Notes under the pieces: generated by a model
Database searches by the model: none
Seen by the model: the letters and a program-made list of their open reading frames with translations, nothing else
Told to the model about the DNA's origin: nothing
Shown: one piece after another, positions 23,949 to 35,004 of the stretch
Layout of the letters: the number at the start of each line of letters is the position of its first letter
Numbering within the stretch: the stretch's first letter is position 1
Made by a program: the position numbers and the translations under genes
DNA from: Blastomyces gilchristii SLH14081
Lineage: Eukaryota > Ascomycota > Eurotiomycetes > Onygenales > Ajellomycetaceae
DNA: 64,000 nucleotides
Reading direction: 5' to 3'
Assembly: GCF_000003855.2 (NCBI RefSeq)
Contig: NW_003101664.1
Location: 806,878 to 870,877, forward strand

Positions 23949-25436
23949 GATGTATCCGACTCAAAGCAAAACAGTGCTATTCTACGCGCTCAACCGCGAC
24001 CGAGTTGTTCGAACGTCTGTAGAAGGATGTATATTTGGAGATGAAAAGTCACAAAGGGCAGTAGTCGATTCTCAGGGAATGAAGGGGGAAACCAGTTTGT
24101 TTTGGATCAAAAGGAATATAAATATTTGTCTTATCACATCTGATGGACTTGAGAAAAGGGACGTGGCCATCTCGGCATGTCAGAATGAGCCCGACGGAGG
24201 CGGAAACTTATACAGAAGCATGGGACTAGTATGAGTTTCCTTTGCAGCATGTAGCTGTTCCGATCGCCAGGAGGATGCAGGCTGGGGCAAATTTTCAAGC
24301 GCTTTTCTTGTGTTGGCTGTATAAGTAGAGGGGCTTTTGACCAGAGATCCAAGCAATAACAGCCGCTCGGGCTGCTTTGAGTTTTGGGCAGGTGGAGCCA
24401 ATACAATTGACTTCATCGCAAGACAAGAGACCAAGCTCCGTAGCTTGCATTTCAACGTTCCTAGTGACATCTCCCTTGTACATGTACATGAGAGCACAGA
24501 TATGTACATACATGTTTGCAACAATGCTTGAAGGGGAGATTGACACAATGTAAATTCATATTGATCCACATTCCTACATTTGTGTCAGGGGACAAGCTCT
24601 TTCTCTTTCTTCACCGGTAAGATATAACTAGGTATAGTATTTGTGCTCAGTGAGATGTGTTGGTTTGTCCCAGACAGCAGACTTCAAAAAAATGGCTCTT
24701 TGAGATGGAACACGTTAAAAAAGATCCCGATGGATGCCGAGACTGGAGGCTCCGTGCTAGTGCAAAGTTAGTCAGCATCAACCATCAAATCGCCAACTGC
24801 ATAATTTTGTACAGCACCAATTGACTCAGAACATGTGCAGAGTCCACGCATACCCTGTACGCTGTTCTTCTTCAGAAACATTGATGAGCAAAAGACATCT
24901 AGTCCAATCTCAGTATATGCTGTGTCCAGAGACCATCACTCGGGCTGGTCTACAGTATGATATTTTCTACATCCCAACCACCCAACAACCCAACCATGGG
25001 TGTTATTGCACGAGTGGAATATATGGATCTTGAACTCTGTGGGAGACATGACACTGCCAGAGGCTTAAAAGTGTTTGGCCTCAGACGCAGTTGGCTAGTG
25101 TTTGCTATTCTTGGGGTCAAGAATATACCCGACGACAACTTGTGTGAAAAGTTGAAGCGTAAATTTGACAATTATATCACTTGGATTTTTTCCTCTCTTG
25201 CAATTTATATCATCTTCGACAGCTATTGTGTCGGGAGCTCCAATACAATTTACCGTCCTAAAGTCTTGTATTTTGCCTGCAAGAGTTATTTCAGAAGAGC
25301 CGACTGAGAATCTCTGCTTGCCTGTTTAAAGTCTGATTGGCAGCTTTCACATTGATCGTTGAGACTTCACCACAACAAGTTTCCATTTCACGAAAGATAA
25401 TTTTCTCCAAGTGAAATGCTAACTATATTTGTAGTG
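23949..25436. other. Spacer between the broken hydrolase and the broken PKS
   Basis: No PKS, hydrolase or other domain is recognisable. The KS N-terminal half (active-site Cys region, GTGT motif) is not found here. Small open frames on both strands (for example 24957-25307, +) have no recognisable family. GTACAT-rich palindromic sequence is present at about 24477-24515. Confidence 0.5.
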
Positions 25437-28403
25437 GTTCTGTGAAATCAAATATAGGCCACTTGAAGGAACTAGTCGGCTCACGGGCTTGGGGAAAGCG
25501 AAATTAGCACTTGAGAGGGGAATAGTCTCTCCTAGTGCTAATTTTGAGCGTCTGAATCCTAAAATTGACGCTGACTACTTGAACATTGCTGTAAGTGAAT
25601 CTTTCGCTATACATTTCATAGTTATTGTCGACAGGTTCCGCAAACTGGAGTGCCGTGGCCATCGGACGGCCTTCGTCGAGCATCGCTCAGTTAATTTGGT
25701 TTTGGCGGATCCGATTGCCACGTCGTGATCGAAGATGCATACAATCATCTACGTTTGAATAACCTCACTGGAAAGCACTCTACCGTTGAGAAGCCTCCAT
25801 TACCGGAGGATATAGCTCGACGTTGGAAAGCTTCCTTAAGCCATTGTTATAACTCTGCTACAAAACTGGGTGGTGTTTCTGGGTTTTCCGGAGGCAGCGA
25901 AGACCCTGACGGAGGACTCGCCGACGGATTGGAGACAAACGAATCCATTTACCCCAGATTACAGCCCAGACTACTTGTTTGGTCATCTTCTGATAAAGAA
26001 GGGATATCTAGGATTGCGTTGTCATATTCTCAGTATCTCCATCAACTCTCTCTTGAGCAGGGAAAGAAATCTTATCTTGATAATGTCGCCTACACCTTGG
26101 GGACTCGACGAAGCCTTGTACCATGGAAATCATTCGTTGTTGCTGATTCTCTTCGAAATATCAGTCTAGAAACTTCAATGTCGAAACCAAGGTTATCGAC
26201 TCCGAAATCGTATCTGGGGTTTGTCTTCAGTGGCCAAGGGTCGCAATTGTACGCTATGGGAAGGGAATTGTTATATTATCCAGTATTTAAGCGTAGTCTC
26301 CAAGATGCTAATGAGTACCTGCGCAATATCGGGTGTCCTTGGTCTCTGTTAAGTTAGTATGGCCCTTCCCACCCTGCATCCCTCGCGTACTTACTTGCGT
26401 TCGCAGATGAATTTCTTAAACCTGAGGATGAATCTAGGGTTAACGAGCCAGAGTATAGCCAGGGCCTGTGTACTGCACTGCAAATTGCTTTGATCGACCC
26501 CCTCGCAAGTTTCGGTATTTTTCCATCCGTTGTAGTTGGCCACTCATCCGGGGAGATCGCGGCTGCATACACTGTCCATTTCATCTCACGTCGGTCGGCA
26601 TGGAAGCTAGCTTATTATCGTGGCGTTCTCTCTTCCACTTCGAGTAGAGACACTCACACGATGATGTCAGTTGGCCTTTCCGCAGCCCAACTCTCACCAT
26701 ACTTCGAGAAAGTCGCAGCCAATTCGAGAAGTTAGAGGTTGTTGCTGCATGTATAAACAGTACGACAAACACAGCGGTTTCCGGATTGGAAGCGCAGGTT
26801 GACTTTCTGGAATCAATATTGGATAAAGATAGAATATTTGTGCGAAAGTTGCGTGTCCCAGTGACATACCACTCCCCCCAGATGAATGTTATCGCAGAAG
26901 ATTACCTCAAAAGCTATTCAAGACTTGGAATTTGGGGAGGGAGGTTCATCAAATCCGGTCATGATATCTTCAGTTACTGCTCGTCGTGTTCACGCAGAGG
27001 ATGTCATTCACAGCGAATATTGGAAGAGTAATGTGGTATCCCCAGTCAATTTTTCTTCCAATCTTGCTCAAGTATGCGGCCGGCCAAGCCAAAAGCCAAC
27101 AAACTGGACGGAAACCATGGAAAAATTATTAGTATTTCTGGGATCATTGAAACCGGGCCACATTCGACGCTTCAAGGGCCAATTCGGGATATTCTGAAGT
27201 CAATTGGGCGGCAAGCCGATATTGGATACATTTCTCTTCTTAGACATAACACTTCGACAATAGCATCTACAGTAGAAGAAGCCTTGGGCTGCCTTCATTG
27301 CTCAGGCTATACGCTCAACCTGCTGTCAATCAACAACCACTCAAAGGATGGAGACATATCAAGTGAACTGCAAGTGCTGGTAGATTTGCCTAGTTACCCC
27401 TTCACATATTCACAGAAGTACTGGCACGAGTCTAGAGCGAGTAGCACGGGACACCGATTACGGCAACATGGGCGTTATCTCGGGACTCCCGTGCCCGACT
27501 AGAACCCGTTAAACCCGATGTTGCGGAATATAATATATAATCAAGATATCAGAACTTCCATGGGTCGAGGATCATAAGGTATGTGAGAACATCCCGTTGT
27601 CTTCTGAATATTTATGGAACAAGCAGTACTGAATTTTTAGATCAACGGAAGAATTATATACCCCGGAGGGGTATTCTAGTGATGGCAATTGAGGCTGCGA
27701 AGCAAATTGCAGACCCGAATTGTACGGTGACCGGCTATAACGTTAGGGACGTCGTATTTCAGGCAGAATTAAATATTCCAACAAGCTCCGATCGTATCGA
27801 AACTCGGTTTTACATGAAATCTATCAGAAGTTCACCGATGAGGGTGAATGGTTCAAGTTCAGCCTTCATAGCTGCAATCACGATAAGTGCACTCGCATGG
27901 CTACATCCAAATTGACTACTATAAACAGGGAGCACTAACATGTGCACCTTGAATGAAACAAGAGAGACGACCACATATTATACGCGAATATATCAACAGG
28001 GCCGGGTAGTTTGTAACACTCCTGCCACCACAGACTTTCTCTATCATAATGGATCTGAGTTTGATTGCGGGCCCGCATTCCATCGACTAACGAATGTTGC
28101 CCGTAGCGGGGACGGTCAGGCGATTGGAGACGTTTCCTTCTACTCATCCAGAAGTCATAATACGCCGTATACTCAACCACATGTCATCTGCAATCGTTTC
28201 GACTGCGCTAGCCACAAAGCTCTCCATAGTGTTAGCAATTCCTGTTGAAGACACTAGATTTCAACAAGCCTATACAAGATTTCGGTGCAGATTCGTTAGT
28301 TGCAGCTGAACTCCGCAACTCGTTCTCTCGAGACTGGGGTACTGAGGTCGCAGTCTCTGACATCATCGGTGGTGCGACGTTCAAAATGACGGGGGCTTGG
28401 TAG
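25437..28403 (+). pseudogene. Decayed highly reducing polyketide synthase (KS C-terminus, AT, partial DH, ACP)
   Basis: Domain remnants appear in order. The KS C-terminus has GSVKSNIGHL (from 25437) and FGFGGSDCHVV (about 25695). The AT domain has VFSGQGSQ and GHSSGE with nucleophile Ser at 26544-26546. The DH first hotdog has PWVEDHK (His codon 27573-27575) and NGRIIYPGG, and the second begins with CGPAFHRLTNV. The ACP has GADSLVAAELRN, with the phosphopantetheine Ser at 28293-28295. The reading shifts frame near 25465, 26735 and 26910, and TAA interrupts KS at 25692-25694. Genuine introns also persist, for example after CPWSLL and after EDHK. DH runs directly into the ACP, so MT, ER and KR (normally several kb) are deleted, together with the DH catalytic Asp region. 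The KS N-terminus is also gone. Such enzymes made reduced polyketides. This copy cannot be functional. Confidence 0.9.
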
Positions 28404-28796
28404 CTAGCAGGCCTCCTCATAGACAGGCTACTTGGACAAAATGTGACCTGTGTTTTTGAAGTGCGATGCAGTGAGTGTGGGGAGTGTCTGGGGGAAAGGG
28501 GAGAGAGAAGGGCGTGGGGAGGCAGAATCACACTGAAGAATGTGCGGTGGACGTTCATTTGAATAGCATTGTTCTGACACCACTTCCACAAGCGATGATA
28601 GCATCAAGATGTGCTATTCCCGATTCTCCCAACGGTGAAGTCAACCAAATCGTAACAATACAAAGTCAGCTTGCCAAATGTGATATTTGGATGAGCGGGA
28701 ACGAGCCATGGATAATGAAAACTTAATTACATCTAGATTTTACGATTTGGAATTTCAGTTCGGGATTTGCCCAGTATCCCAGTATCCCACAAATAC
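28404..28796. other. Spacer between PKS remnant and tRNA
   Basis: No coding or RNA feature is recognised. The last 60 nt before the tRNA are AT-rich with a CCCAGTATCCCAGTATCCCA repeat at about 28770-28789. Confidence 0.5.
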
Positions 28797-28923
28797 GCCG
28801 AGCTAGCTCAATCGGTAGAGCGTGCGGCTCTTAATATGAGTTTAGACTTTTCGAACCAAATATTCGAATATCCAACCCAATTGATAAACCGCAAGGCTGC
28901 GGGTTCGATCCCCGCGTTCGGCT
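28797..28923 (+). tRNA. tRNA-Lys(CUU) with a 54-nt intron
   Basis: A full cloverleaf can be drawn. The acceptor stem pairs GCCGAGC with GUUCGGC. The D-arm is GCUC-AAUCGGUA-GAGC. The anticodon stem pairs UGCGG with CCGCA around loop CU-CUU-A-A, and the T-arm is GCGGG-UUCGAUC-CCCGC. The anticodon CUU (28830-28832) reads Lys AAG codons. The intron occupies 28834-28887, directly after position 37, which is the canonical place for nuclear tRNA introns. Internal A box (28804-28815) and B box (GGTTCGATCCC) are present, and a T6 terminator follows. Confidence 0.95.
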
Positions 28924-28927
28924 TTAC

Positions 28928-28933
28928 TTTTTT
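28928..28933 (+). terminator. Pol III terminator (T6)
   Basis: Six T residues begin 5 nt after the tRNA-Lys discriminator base, the usual RNA polymerase III stop. Confidence 0.85.
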
Positions 28934-29819
28934 GTATTTTTGTGGCTTTTACCTCTCTCGGGTCTCTTGTGAATGTAAAACTTTGCTCTCAGGCGTTGCG
29001 GAAAAACAAGGCTTATATCCCTGGTGGAATTTTTTCTTGCATCGGGCCGAAAGTGCCACCGACAGGTCGTTACAGCCCGGCTTTGATCCAGCAGGGCAAC
29101 TGGCTGAAAGCGTTTCGTTTCTTTGCCCTTCAGAGGCCTATCAGACACGCCGAAAATCGCCGTTCACGTTACTCCGTTCGCGAATTTCCAAAACTAATTT
29201 GAGCCTGCGAGTCGGAATGGGGCTTTGATAGACAACATTAAATGGCAGCACGATACAAGAACACGATTGCAGGTAACCGCCGTCAAAATTTCCCGAGGAC
29301 CAAGAACCATGGTAAGGTACAATAAGGCCGGGTAGGGCTATTATATCTTTCATAGCCTGAACCTCTCTCTCTGCTGTGCGCTTTGACTCCGTGATTTACA
29401 GAGCAACCGGGGCTCCGAGAAATCCATGCCCGCAAATTAGCTTGTCGAGGAGTGGTCTCGTAGTGAGAATGAATAGTAGGCTGTCGCGAGTGATATTGAG
29501 GCATCCTGTAAGTGTTTCTGAAGATTCAAGCGGAGTTGGCAAGTGAAGGTGTTATTAGTTAGTTAATCCGTATGCATCAGATCAGATAAGCTTCTTACCA
29601 CAGGCTTAGTTAACTATAACTATATTACGCTATAGTTACGTTACCTATTTCGAACTAGTGTACCCCCTCATCCGTCATATCAGATGGTTCGACTAAACCC
29701 TAATCGAATCTTCCTGCAATTGACTTCGAAGTCGGGCTGATAACGGCGGCTATCAGAACTTACCTGATGCAGCAAAGAATAGTCGGATTCCGACCTTGCT
29801 ATAGTAATAAGACAAGGCA
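28934..29819. other. Spacer and promoter of the Sac-domain gene
   Basis: No gene is supported between the tRNA and the Sac-domain gene. An AAACCCTAA telobox-like element lies at 29695-29703. A GTTAACTATAACTATA AT-rich patch occurs at about 29609-29625. Confidence 0.5.
29695..29703. promoter_or_regulatory. Telobox-like AAACCCTAA upstream of the Sac-domain gene
   Basis: One and a half telomere-like repeats 117 nt before the start codon at 29820. Such elements are bound by TRF/Tbf1-type Myb proteins in some fungi. Binding here is inference. Confidence 0.35.
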
Positions 29820-32800
29820 ATGCCGGGGTTGGCCAGAAAATTGTGGATTTTTGCTGCTGTGGATGGGCTTATTCTTCAGTCTTGCCCATCAACACAGCGC
29901 GGTGCTTCGAGCAACCCATCCACTGCGCTCCAGATTGAATACAAAACTCGCCGTATATACTCCCCGCCCTCTACCTCGAGCGCTGATGACGCTTGCTTAG
30001 AGTCTCACGGGGTAATTGGTGTGTAATCTCAATCTGGATACCGTTGACCTCTTGGAACCTGACAGTTTTCCTCTAACCTGATAGGCCTTCTCTCACTCGC
30101 GTCATTCTCCTTCTTAATATCCATTACCCAGCGACAGCAGGTGGCTCAGATCCTTGGAAAACCTATTTTTGCCATTACAGGTGTAGCTATCATTCCTCTT
30201 TCCTCTCAAGCTGAGGCGACCAAAGCGATCAATCAGGCACAAGCCCAGGTAGCTTCCAAAAGGGATAAAGATGCGAACGATGATGTCGAAGCCCAGTTTT
30301 CGGAGAGCGAGACCGACCCGTCCACTGGCCGCAGTAGCGACGATATAGAGCTAGAAGCCCCGGATTCAATAGACCGGGAAATATACCCGCCGTTGGGCAG
30401 TAGGGGTAGGAAAGGAAGCACTATTGCTGAAGACGTCATTGAAAAGCGAGGACGGTATGGGAGGTTCACGTCCCGTTGGTTTTCGAAAAATGGATGGCCG
30501 GGAGAGAATAACCGGCCCGATGGAAGTGGATTTGAAGGGGTAATCGATCCTGCAGCAGAAGGGTCCGTCAAAGGAAGAAAGAGCGGGGATTATAAACACG
30601 AAGTTCTAGAGCTCGACGACCTCTCCTCTACCGGGCAGAAAGCTTCTTCTGCTCCGCAAGAAATAGACACTCCAGTAGCCGGAACGGCAACGTACGAACT
30701 AATGCCGAAGTTTCTACGGTATACGAAGCTATTTTTCAGTTCGCGCAGTTTTTATTTTTCGTATGATTACGACATCACTCGGAAATTTGGTGTCCATGAC
30801 CCTCAAATCACGCCAGTGCCGTTACATAGAATGGCGGATCCCGTAGTATGGAACCTTTTCCCTTCGTCCCTACTTTTCGAGCTCCACTAATTTGACTGTA
30901 GTATTTCTGGAATAGATATTTGATGACCCCTTTTATTGAAAGCGGGCATCATTCACTGGTCCTTCCGCTGATACAGGGGTTTGTTGGACAGAAGGAATTC
31001 ACTGTCACGAAGTCCACGAAATCTCCAGTCGCTCAAGGCGCCACGATTACCCCAGAAGTGGAAATAGCTACCAATACACCGGATACACCTACTACAGAAA
31101 ATGAAGACGAACGCGGCAAATTTCTTCTCACTTTAATTTCACGTCGGTCCGTTAAACGCCCGGGACTTCGATATCTTCGACGAGGAATAGACGACGAAGG
31201 CAATGTCGCAAACTCCGTTGAGACGGAGCAAATCTTATCTAGGCCGTCGTGGAACCGCTCAGACAAGGTGTATTCTCTTCTCCAGATTCGCGGGTCAATG
31301 CCTCTTTATTTTTCCCAGTCTCCTTATTACTTCAAACCCGTACCTGTGCTTCGCCACTCCATCGAAACAAATCAAGTGTCGTTCGCTCGGCACTTCCGTG
31401 ACCTTAGCAGGCGGTATGGCGAAATTCAAGCCATCTGCCTCCTAGATAAGCATGGTGTTGAAGTTAAAATTGGGGAGACATACCAAAGTTTCGTGGACAC
31501 TTATAATAACCGCGACAATGCGGACTCTGCTAAAATTGGATTCGACTGGTTTGACTTCCATGCGGAATGCCGGGGAATGAAGTTCGAGAACGTCCAGCGC
31601 CTAGTTGATTCAATCTCGGGAACACTAGATCGTTTTGGCAATTCTGTCATACAGGACAATACTGTGTTGAAAAGCCAGTCTGGCATCGTCAGGACAAATT
31701 GTATGGACTGTCTGGACCGTACTGGTGTTGCACAATGTGCGTTTGGACAACGAGCATTAGAGAAGCAGCTCGAAAGCGAAGGATACTCTATCGACCTACG
31801 GAATAGCACATCTACGCAGTGGTTCAACGTGCTGTGGGCGGACAACGGGGATGCCATCTCGAAACAGTACTCCTCAACGGCTGCCCTTAAAGGCGATTAT
31901 ACCAGAACAAGAAAACGAGATGTTCGCGGAGCGCTCAATGACCTCGGACTAACCCTATCGCGCTACTTCAACAATATAGTCAATGATTACTTCTCCCAGG
32001 CTTGTATCGACTACCTTCTCGGCATTGTTACTACCCGTGTTTTCGACGAGTTCGAGATGAACCTCATGTCTGCTGATCCGGGGATTTCTCTCGAGAAGGT
32101 ACGGCAGCACGCCATCGACACCAGCTGCCAAATCGTGATCAGCGATGAATCCGAGGAGCTCGTGGGAGGCTGGACAGTTTCCAGTCCCCACGAGCCCAAT
32201 ACATTACGCTCATTACCATTCGAACAGTCCGTTCTTTTGCTAACAAATGCTGCCGTCTACTGCTGCCGTTTCAACTGGGATACGGACAAAGTTACTTCCT
32301 TCGAGCGCGTCGACCTTCGCTCCATCACCAGCATCAATTACGGCACTTACATCACCTCGACCCTCACTGATGTCCAAATGGAACCCAAACACAATGTCGG
32401 AGTCGTAGTAACTTACCAACCGGCCGCGACAAATACAATGCGCGTAAACACGCACTCCCTCCAAAGCCTCTTGGATCAGATATCACAATCCTCCTCCTCC
32501 TCAGAACCTCCCCCTAACAATACTTCGACTTCGACCTCGACCTCAACCACAGGTCCGGATTGGGACATCTCCTCTCTGTTCAAACCAGGCGAGAGTGGCA
32601 GTAAACGCCCCGTCTCGCGCTTCATGGCGTTCAAGATCCTCCCCCAGACCAACATGACCGCCAGAAACGCCCTTGACAATGTGCAGGTTAGCGAAAGGGA
32701 CGCTGCGCGTGCTCTCTGTGAAGAGATTGAGCGCACTGTTATGCGGGGCGCGTCAGATAAAAGTGGTGCTGCCAGCACTGGTGGTTCAAGACACGTTGAC

Positions 32801-32911
32801 AGACATTCGATGGTTGAGGAGGTGGAGATCATTTCTGTGGCTGATGCGAAAAAACGGACTGGGTATTTGGAGCATTTGATGTTTGATATTAAGAAGTTAG
32901 TGTGGGCTTGA
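29820..32911 (+). CDS. Sac2/INPP5F-like phosphoinositide phosphatase
   Basis: Three exons (29820-30018, 30085-30842, 30902-32911) encode 988 aa. The Sac phosphatase domain is interrupted between its N-terminal part (about 60-110) and its core by an acidic, Ser-rich insertion (about 110-200). The catalytic CX5R motif is intact as NCMDCLDRTG (Cys586, Arg592). C-terminal to it, residues about 715-865 contain an LPFEQSVLLLTNAAVYCCRF segment typical of the hSac2 homology domain. No 5-phosphatase domain follows, which excludes synaptojanins. No C-terminal membrane anchor is seen, which argues against Sac1. Known Sac2-type enzymes dephosphorylate PI4P on endosomal membranes. The splice junctions read VIG-GLLSLASF and MADP-YFWNRYL, as in relatives. 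A Thr/Ser repeat lies near residues 855-865. Confidence 0.9.
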
Positions 32912-35004
32912 GAATATTCGGGGGACTTTGTCTTCGGCTTTTTGTCTCTCCTCCTAGGTTGGAAGTGGAACGATAAGGTGTTAGGGGGGGAGATTCCCCA
33001 TTTCGTTTTCGTTTTTATTTCGTTGTAGCTAATCTTGTCCTACTTTGAGCATTTTTTGCTTGCCGCTGGTTGCTTGCGTTGCATCACACAGGTTGATACC
33101 CAGGTGAGAATTGTTTCGGCTTCCCTTCATAAACATACACATACACATCATACACTACACCGTGGAAGAACATCGGATCATAAATAATAAACTCAGTTTC
33201 ATATTATGAAATTCCAGGGGGTTATCGATCTTGCTTGTCGTCAAAATATTGACGACGTGGAACTGTCTTTTTCACTGGTACCACATCCCCCACCATATCG
33301 GTCCAGGCTGCCAGAATGTTTCCGTGCAATCTGCCTATGAAGGAGGTGAACGCCTTGTCCGGTGGGTATTAATTGTGTGTAGTGGTTTTATATTTACCAC
33401 AACCACCACCAACCGGGAACGGTAACTCGTCGTGACTCGACTTCCCACGAGCCCGTAAGGGCTGAAACTTGAGGTTTTAAGCGAAGGTAGGTTTCATGGA
33501 AATTAAGAAGCTCGAGTTCGAGATGGAAATGACACCTGGTTTATCTGTACAAACCCACCTTTAAACGCATGATCAGGCTCAATTGGCCACCTAAAAGCGT
33601 GATCCACTTTCAGCAAAGCTAGAAGTTAATATTAGGGACCTTGGGCTCCTATGACTACATGTCGGCCTTGGGATCACCAAATCAGAGTTCATCGGCAATT
33701 GGGACCACTTTCTGTGGCAGCCGACGATCGTCTGAAAAGCATGTTCTAGAAGGGAAATAGAATAACACACCGGGGCATGGGCTGAAAGCTTAATCAGCGT
33801 CTAGCTTGATCCATCTCAAGGTCGCAGTATTTTTGGGGGCCAAGTGTATTGTAATGTAGTTACGTACATGTACAGTACATACATGGATGACGCGTACGGA
33901 GTTCTATTCGCTAGGTAAGACAAACGATTGACCTTTCTCGCCCTTTTCCCAGCAATGTATATATACATACGAGTAGTTTCACATCACCTGGGAGCAACCC
34001 GAATACTACATTTGATCAACGATCCCATTCATATTTTCGAGCACTAGACTGATATCGAGTTTGAAAGCATCTCTTGTTCGCTTTCTCGTTCCCAGACCCT
34101 CCCCACGAGCCCGTTGTTTTTGTGTAAAGTGAGGGAAATGGTCCTTAACGGGAAATGATTCACGAGGACGCAAATGACGTGGCTAATCCCGCTAGTAGCA
34201 TTTGCAGCGGAGGTGATTGATATGATATGTATTGGTACCTGAAGCAACGGCAACAAGGACAAAAGGGCGAAGAGCCTGATTAACTCCCAGGGATTAGCGG
34301 CGGTACGGTATATAACTTGGTAAATTTATAGGCGCCTGCACTTCTGGGGCAATGAACGTCATCAACAGGGTGGTTTCCTCTCTTCTGTTGTCTAAACTAC
34401 ATGCTTGAAACGGAAATAAAGCACAGAATAGACGTTGCTTGTTCATTTGTCTCGTTGGATGTTGGATGTTGTGAAGAGGGGCCGTTATGCCAAGCCCAGT
34501 ATTCTGCCGACCGCCACCGCCGCACTAGCCGCTTCGGGACATTCCCACCAACCGCCAACCCTCAACCGTGCCATCACCACCACTCGCGCAAAAATCCCAC
34601 CGCTTGCAGACAACCCTGCCCGCGCTTTCGCCTCTACTTTCTGTCCGGGTTGCGGGACTTTTCTACAGTAAACCAAGTCTGTGATCTTTGAGGTTGGTGC
34701 ATGCATCGTTCTAACCCTAACCCCTTTGCAGGTTTCCCACCTCTATCTCCACACCCCGCCATCCCACTAATATCTCCTTGCTTCAGAAGTCAATCGCATC
34801 CCCCATCAACGAACATTTAAATACCCCCCGGAAACCCAAAGCACAGAGTCGCGCTGTGATTCGGAATCTTCTGTATTGGCGACAGAGGCGCCCTGCCCGA
34901 ACCTTCTCGTGGATTTCGTCGTTCGGTGATATTTGAATCTATATCAGCCCTCCGCACCACTTCCCCCTTGGGTGTCACCTATATCCCTACGAATATCTAT
35001 CACC
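32912..35004. other. Intergenic region and KAP104 promoter
   Basis: This 2.1-kb stretch has no supported gene. It contains two copies of CCCACGAGCCC (33444, 34102), the first extended into an AGCCC-GTAA-GGGCT hairpin, a GTACATGTAC palindrome (33864-33873), a TACGGAGTT near-motif (33895), and a telomere-like CTAACCCTAACCCC at 34711. A 78-codon frame at 34435-34671 has no recognisable family and is not called. Confidence 0.5.
34711..34724. promoter_or_regulatory. Short interstitial telomere-like repeat (CTAACCCTAACCCC)
   Basis: Two tandem CTAACC(C) units, 281 nt before the KAP104 start codon. It resembles the fungal TTAGGG telomere repeat and the telobox promoter element. A telomerase RNA template was considered and rejected because KAP104 coding sequence follows closely. 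Confidence 0.4.

Noticed and set aside
24957..25307. 116-codon plus-strand frame before the PKS relic
   Set aside because: Considered as KS N-terminal sequence, but no KS motif (active-site Cys region or GTGT) is present and no other family is recognisable.
34435..34671. 78-codon plus-strand frame upstream of KAP104
   Set aside because: It has some protein-like Ala/Pro/Thr content, but lies in the probable promoter, is open in two frames, and has no known homologue I can name.
34711..34724. Telomerase RNA template (CTAACCCTAACCCC)
   Set aside because: Fungal telomerase RNAs extend 1 kb or more past the template, but here the KAP104 coding sequence starts 281 nt downstream on the same strand. 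A telobox-like promoter element is simpler.
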